Shown here one piece after another: positions 60,289 to 64,000 of a DNA stretch of 64,000 bases. How positions within the stretch are numbered: position 1 is the stretch's first letter; every line of letters begins with the position of its first letter. The position numbers and the translations under genes are program-made. This stretch comes from an uncultured Draconibacterium sp. (GTDB lineage Bacteria; Bacteroidota; Bacteroidia; Bacteroidales; Prolixibacteraceae), in NCBI RefSeq assembly GCF_963674925.1, contig NZ_OY771647.1, positions 1,689,501-1,753,500 of the forward strand. Reading direction: 5' to 3'. The notes below the pieces were generated by a model. It saw nothing but the letters and a program-made list of their open reading frames with translations. It ran no database searches and was not told where the DNA came from.

Positions 60289-60727
60289 GAATTACGATTA
60301 ACGATTTATGATTGCAGATATGAATAAGTTTGATTTGGAAGATAGATTAATTCGATTCGCAGCCAATATTATCAGGCTTGCAGAATTGCTTCCAAATACT
60401 CCAATCGGCAATCATATGAAAGGTCAAATCGTTAGATCAGGTACTTCACCTGCACTTAATTATGGAGAAGCACAAGGTGCTGAAAGTAAAAACGACTTTA
60501 TCCATAAAATGAGTGTTTGTTTAAAAGAATTAAGAGAAACTTTTGTTGCTATCAAAATTATAAAACAATCAGGTCTTGTTAAAAATCTGAATATGCTTGA
60601 AGATTGTTATGTTGAGAATAACGAACTGATATCGATCTTCGTGAAAAGTATTGAAACGGCCAAAAAGAATAATAAAAAGTAACAATGAAATGGTAAATCT
60701 AAAATCTTAATTCGTTAATCATTATTC
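60289..60727. mobile_element. 439-bp inserted element with 25-bp inverted ends, encoding a four-helix-bundle protein
   Basis: Left end 60289-60313 (GAATTACGATTAACGATTTA then TGATT) and right end 60703-60727, whose reverse complement reads GAATAATGATTAACGAATTA then AGATT: 21 of 25 bases agree. Between them lies a single gene of the S23/IVP four-helix family. The layout recalls the intervening sequences of 23S rRNA genes that encode the same family. Arms of the same family occur empty in the argC-argG spacer and singly near 2859, 3069 and 20079. No transposase is encoded. Confidence 0.55.
60320..60682 (+). CDS. Four-helix-bundle protein (S23 / 23S rRNA intervening-sequence family)
   Basis: A 120-residue all-helical protein with family words FDLEDRLIRFAANIIRLAE, GQIVRSGTSPALNYGEAQGAES, FIHKMSVCLKELRETFVAIKI and a lysine-rich tail. 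The start at 60320 (MNKFDLEDR) aligns with the family; another ATG at 60308 overlaps the repeat arm. Members form homopentameric barrels, and a relative (Avd) binds nucleic acid in diversity-generating retroelements; no RT or VR is present here. It sits inside the carAB operon in the sense direction without disrupting either gene. Confidence 0.9.
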   Translation: MNKFDLEDRLIRFAANIIRLAELLPNTPIGNHMKGQIVRSGTSPALNYGEAQGAESKNDFIHKMSVCLKELRETFVAIKIIKQSGLVKNLNMLEDCYVENNELISIFVKSIETAKKNNKK

Positions 60728-60745
60728 GAAATTCAAAAAAATATC

Positions 60746-63700
60746 ATGATAGAAACACATATTAAAAAAGCAATTGTTCTTGGTTCGGGAGCACTAAAAA
60801 TTGGAGAAGCCGGTGAGTTCGATTATTCCGGTTCGCAGGCGCTAAAAGCGTTGAAAGAAGAAGGTGTTGAAACGGTTCTTATCAATCCGAATATTGCAAC
60901 CATTCAGACATCTGAAGACATTGCAGACAAAATTTACTTTTTGCCTGTTACACCTCATTTTGTTGAAGAGGTAATCAAAAAAGAAAAACCACAGGGAATA
61001 CTTCTGGCGTTCGGAGGGCAAACTGCGCTGAACTGCGGGGTTGCACTTTACGAATCGGGAGTTCTCGAAAAATACAATGTTGAAGTAGTTGGTACGCCGG
61101 TTCAGTCGATTATTGATACAGAAGACCGCGATATTTTTGCCAATATGCTGGCCGAAATTGGTGTGAAAACACCAAAAAGTATTGCCGCTGCAAATATGGC
61201 CGAAGCAAAAGCTGCGGCTAAAGAGGTTGGTTTCCCAATAATCATCCGCGCAGCATACACGCTCGGAGGTTTAGGATCCGGTTTCTGCGAAAACGAAGAG
61301 GAGCTGGAGAAACTGGCCGGAAGTGCATTTGCGTATTCGCCACAAATCCTTGTTGAAGAATCGATTAAAGGATGGAAAGAAGTAGAGTACGAAGTAGTTC
61401 GTGATAAATACGACAACTGTATTACGGTTTGTAACATGGAGAACTTCGACCCGCTGGGAATTCATACCGGCGAAAGTATCGTTGTAGCTCCATCGCAAAC
61501 AATGTCGAACTCAGAATATCACAAACTGCGCGAGATATCAATTAAGATCATTCGTCGTGTTGGAGTAATCGGAGAATGTAACGTACAGTTCGCTCTCGAT
61601 CCTTACTCAGAAGATTATCGTGTAATTGAGGTGAACGCCCGATTATCACGATCATCGGCACTGGCATCGAAAGCTACCGGATATCCGCTGGCCTTTGTTG
61701 CTGCAAAATTAGGTTTGGGTTACGGTTTACACCAACTTAAAAACTCGGTTACCAAAGTAACAACTGCTTGTTTCGAGCCTGCACTCGACTACTGTGTGGT
61801 AAAAATTCCGCGCTGGGATTTGAGCAAATTTGTTGGCGTTTCGAAAAATATCGGAAGCTCGATGAAATCGGTTGGCGAGATTATGGCCATCGGACGAACT
61901 TTTGAAGAAGCCATTCAGAAAGGTATCAGAATGGTTGGTTTGGGAATGCACGGTTTTGTGGGCAACAGAGAGGAGATTACCATTGAGGGAATCGAGGAGG
62001 AGTTGGCAAATCCAACTGACCGCCGAATATTTGCCATTGCCGAAGCGTTCAACAACGGATATTCAATCGATCAGATTCATGAGAAAACAAAAATCGATCG
62101 CTGGTTCCTGCAGAAACTGAATAATATTTACAAAATAAAACTGGAGCTGAAGAAGTTTAACGAATTGGAGAAATTGCCAATTCCACTGTTAAAAGCTTCA
62201 AAACAGGCCGGTTATTCCGATTTCCAGATAGCACGTCTGGTACTGAGAAGTAAGAATGTCAATATGAATGAAGATATTCTGAAAGTAAGGGCTTTCCGAA
62301 AAGCCAACGGAATTGTACCGGTAGTAAAACAAATTGATACACTGGCAGGTGAGTATCCTGCGCAAACCAACTACCTGTACCTGACGCATAACGGTACCGA
62401 AAATGACGTTACTTATTTAGGCGATCATAAATCGGTTATGGTGCTCGGATCGGGTGCTTACCGAATTGGAAGTTCGGTGGAGTTCGACTGGTGTAGTGTA
62501 AATACCATCAACACGATTAAAAAAGAGGGATATCGTTCAGTAATGATCAACTACAATCCGGAGACGGTGAGTACGGATTACGATACCTGCGACAGACTAT
62601 ATTTTGATGAGCTGACTTTTGAGCGAGTAATGGATGTTTACGACCTGGAGAATCCGCACGGAGTTGTGCTTTCAATGGGAGGACAAATTCCGAATAACCT
62701 GGCCATGAAACTCGACAGCCAAAATGTACCGATCCTTGGTACATCGGCCAAAAAGATCGACAATGCCGAGGACCGCGAGAAATTCTCATCATTACTTGAT
62801 GAGCTGGGTGTTGATCAACCACGCTGGGCACGCTTATCAACAATCGAGGAAATTCACAAGTTTGTGGATGAGGTGGGTTATCCGGTGTTGATTCGCCCAT
62901 CATACGTACTTTCAGGTGCAGCCATGAATGTGGTGTCCAATCCGGATCAGCTGGAGCATTTCCTTGAAATGGCTGCCAATGTATCGAAAGAACATCCGGT
63001 GGTTGTTACCGAGTTTATCGAGCAGGCCAAAGAAATTGAGATTGATGCAGTAGCCAATAAAGGCGAGATGGTTGCTTATGCCATTTCGGAGCACGTAGAG
63101 TTTGCCGGAGTTCACTCGGGTGATGCTACTATTGTTTTCCCGCCGCAAAAACTATATGTTGAGACTATTCGCAGGGTGAAGAAAATCGCTCGTCAGATTG
63201 CAAAAGGACTGGAAATTACCGGACCTTTCAACATGCAGTTCCTGGCAAAAGATAACGACATAAAAGTTATCGAGTGTAACCTGCGTGCATCGCGAAGCTT
63301 CCCGTTTGTTTCGAAGGTAATGAAATTGAACCTGATTGAAATTGCCACGAAAGTAATGTTGGGAATTGATGTGCCAAAACCGGATAAATCGTTGTTCGAA
63401 CTCGATTATGTGGGGGTTAAAGCACCGCAGTTCTCGTTTGCACGATTGCTGAAAGCCGACCCTGTTTTAGGTGTAGATATGTCGTCGACCGGAGAGGTTG
63501 GATGTATCGGCGATACCTACTACGAGGCGATTCTAAAAGCGATGTTGTCGGTAGGGTACAATTTCCCGAAAAAGAACATCTTGATTTCGTCAGGACCATC
63601 GAGAGGCAAACTGGAGTTGCTGAACAGTACAAGAATGCTGGTTGAAAAAGGCTACAATATTTTCGCTACTGAAGGAACGCACAAGTTCTTCCGCGATAAC

Positions 63701-63979
63701 GGTATTGAAAATACATTGGTACACTGGCCCGACGAGGAAGATCAGTCGCCAAATACCATTGAGATGATCAAGAATAAAAAGATCGACCTGGTGGTTAATA
63801 TTCCGAAAAACCATACCAACCGCGAGTTGAAAAATGGTTATACGATTCGCCGTAGTGCAATCGATTATAACATTCCGCTAATTACCAATGCCCGTGTTGC
63901 AAGTGCATTCCTTTACGGAATTTGCAAATACAGCCTCGAGGACATTAAAGTAGTGAGTTGGGACGAATACAAAGAGTAG
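60746..63979 (+). CDS. carB: Carbamoyl-phosphate synthase large subunit
   Basis: A 1077-residue ATP-grasp enzyme that makes carbamoyl phosphate from bicarbonate, two ATP and ammonia. The two homologous halves each start with a glycine-rich motif (VLGSGALKIGEAGEFDYSG at about 10-28 and VLGSGAYRIGSSVEFDWC at about 564-581). FGGQTALNCGVAL and MGGQIPNNLAMKL are the paired binding segments. The last ~140 residues form the MGS-like allosteric domain, normally the UMP/IMP/ornithine site, with ILISSGPSRGKLEL and YNIFATEGTHKFF. Complete, ending 21 bases before the window edge. Confidence 0.98.
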   Translation: MIETHIKKAIVLGSGALKIGEAGEFDYSGSQALKALKEEGVETVLINPNIATIQTSEDIADKIYFLPVTPHFVEEVIKKEKPQGILLAFGGQTALNCGVALYESGVLEKYNVEVVGTPVQSIIDTEDRDIFANMLAEIGVKTPKSIAAANMAEAKAAAKEVGFPIIIRAAYTLGGLGSGFCENEEELEKLAGSAFAYSPQILVEESIKGWKEVEYEVVRDKYDNCITVCNMENFDPLGIHTGESIVVAPSQTMSNSEYHKLREISIKIIRRVGVIGECNVQFALDPYSEDYRVIEVNARLSRSSALASKATGYPLAFVAAKLGLGYGLHQLKNSVTKVTTACFEPALDYCVVKIPRWDLSKFVGVSKNIGSSMKSVGEIMAIGRTFEEAIQKGIRMVGLGMHGFVGNREEITIEGIEEELANPTDRRIFAIAEAFNNGYSIDQIHEKTKIDRWFLQKLNNIYKIKLELKKFNELEKLPIPLLKASKQAGYSDFQIARLVLRSKNVNMNEDILKVRAFRKANGIVPVVKQIDTLAGEYPAQTNYLYLTHNGTENDVTYLGDHKSVMVLGSGAYRIGSSVEFDWCSVNTINTIKKEGYRSVMINYNPETVSTDYDTCDRLYFDELTFERVMDVYDLENPHGVVLSMGGQIPNNLAMKLDSQNVPILGTSAKKIDNAEDREKFSSLLDELGVDQPRWARLSTIEEIHKFVDEVGYPVLIRPSYVLSGAAMNVVSNPDQLEHFLEMAANVSKEHPVVVTEFIEQAKEIEIDAVANKGEMVAYAISEHVEFAGVHSGDATIVFPPQKLYVETIRRVKKIARQIAKGLEITGPFNMQFLAKDNDIKVIECNLRASRSFPFVSKVMKLNLIEIATKVMLGIDVPKPDKSLFELDYVGVKAPQFSFARLLKADPVLGVDMSSTGEVGCIGDTYYEAILKAMLSVGYNFPKKNILISSGPSRGKLELLNSTRMLVEKGYNIFATEGTHKFFRDNGIENTLVHWPDEEDQSPNTIEMIKNKKIDLVVNIPKNHTNRELKNGYTIRRSAIDYNIPLITNARVASAFLYGICKYSLEDIKVVSWDEYKE

Positions 63980-64000
63980 AAGCTTTATTCCGATATTGAA

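Noticed and set aside
60320..60682. Diversity-generating retroelement accessory (Avd) reading of the four-helix-bundle gene
   Set aside because: No reverse transcriptase, template repeat or variable repeat is nearby.

Overview
The window is a chromosomal segment of a Bacteroidota bacterium, probably of the marine or anaerobic Marinilabiliales/Prolixibacteraceae type. This is inferred from the gene families and non-coding sequence, not from a marker gene. The clues are many SPaseII lipoproteins with poor Shine-Dalgarno sites, TAnnTTTG-type -7 promoter elements, a transcarbamylase of the N-succinyl/N-acetyl-ornithine class, FISUMP, DUF4494 and DUF1593 proteins, a GH9 cellulase, and many dispersed intergenic repeats. 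No rRNA, tRNA, CRISPR array, transposase or integrase was found.

Layout. 0-2.7 kb: the cytochrome c tail of an oxidase subunit II, heme-O synthase (ctaB) and a DEAD-box helicase. 2.7-7.2 kb: a 210-bp tandem repeat, a spondin-type lipoprotein, a palindromic repeat element and an OmpR/histidine-kinase pair. 7.2-12.3 kb: an A+T-rich accessory stretch with a decayed gene, a CPBP protease, a large glycosidase-like protein, tiny lipoproteins and a DUF1801 protein. 12.3-23.7 kb: housekeeping genes (mnmA, yicC, gmk, nadD), a PAS-LuxR regulator, a ChaN-like protein, an esterase, a methyltransferase, a glycerophosphodiesterase and two tandem lipid A acyltransferases. 24-28.3 kb: polysaccharide degradation (GH9 and a DUF1593/Sde182-like protein). 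28.3-31.5 kb: a cassette-like array of three orphan lipoproteins, each bounded by long imperfect palindromes; near-identical 23-bp direct repeats flank the whole array. 31.5-64 kb: nitrogen assimilation and amino-acid synthesis, comprising gltBD, argH, a putative porin-glnK-amtB, hisA-hisF-hisIE, a long minus-strand arginine/proline cluster (argR, a GNAT enzyme, argG, argC, argD, proC, proB, proA, argF') and, divergently, carA-carB.

How it works together. Ammonium enters through AmtB under GlnK control and is fixed into glutamate by GltBD. Glutamate feeds proline (ProB, ProA, ProC) and N-acyl-ornithine (ArgC, ArgD); ArgF' uses carbamoyl phosphate made by CarAB, and ArgG and ArgH complete arginine. 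The argR/carA intergenic region carries a near-perfect ARG box, a second half-conserved box one canonical 21-bp period away, divergent -7 elements, and a terminator-like hairpin just before carA that follows a 14-codon upstream reading frame. argB, argE and a classical argA are absent from the window. The GNAT gene inside the cluster is the natural candidate for the missing acyltransferase.

Most unusual points: the integron-like lipoprotein array at 28.3-31.5 kb; a four-helix-bundle gene bounded by 25-bp inverted repeats and inserted between carA and carB; the carAB leader; a convergent pair of paralogous membrane proteins of unknown function; and several dispersed palindromic repeat families.
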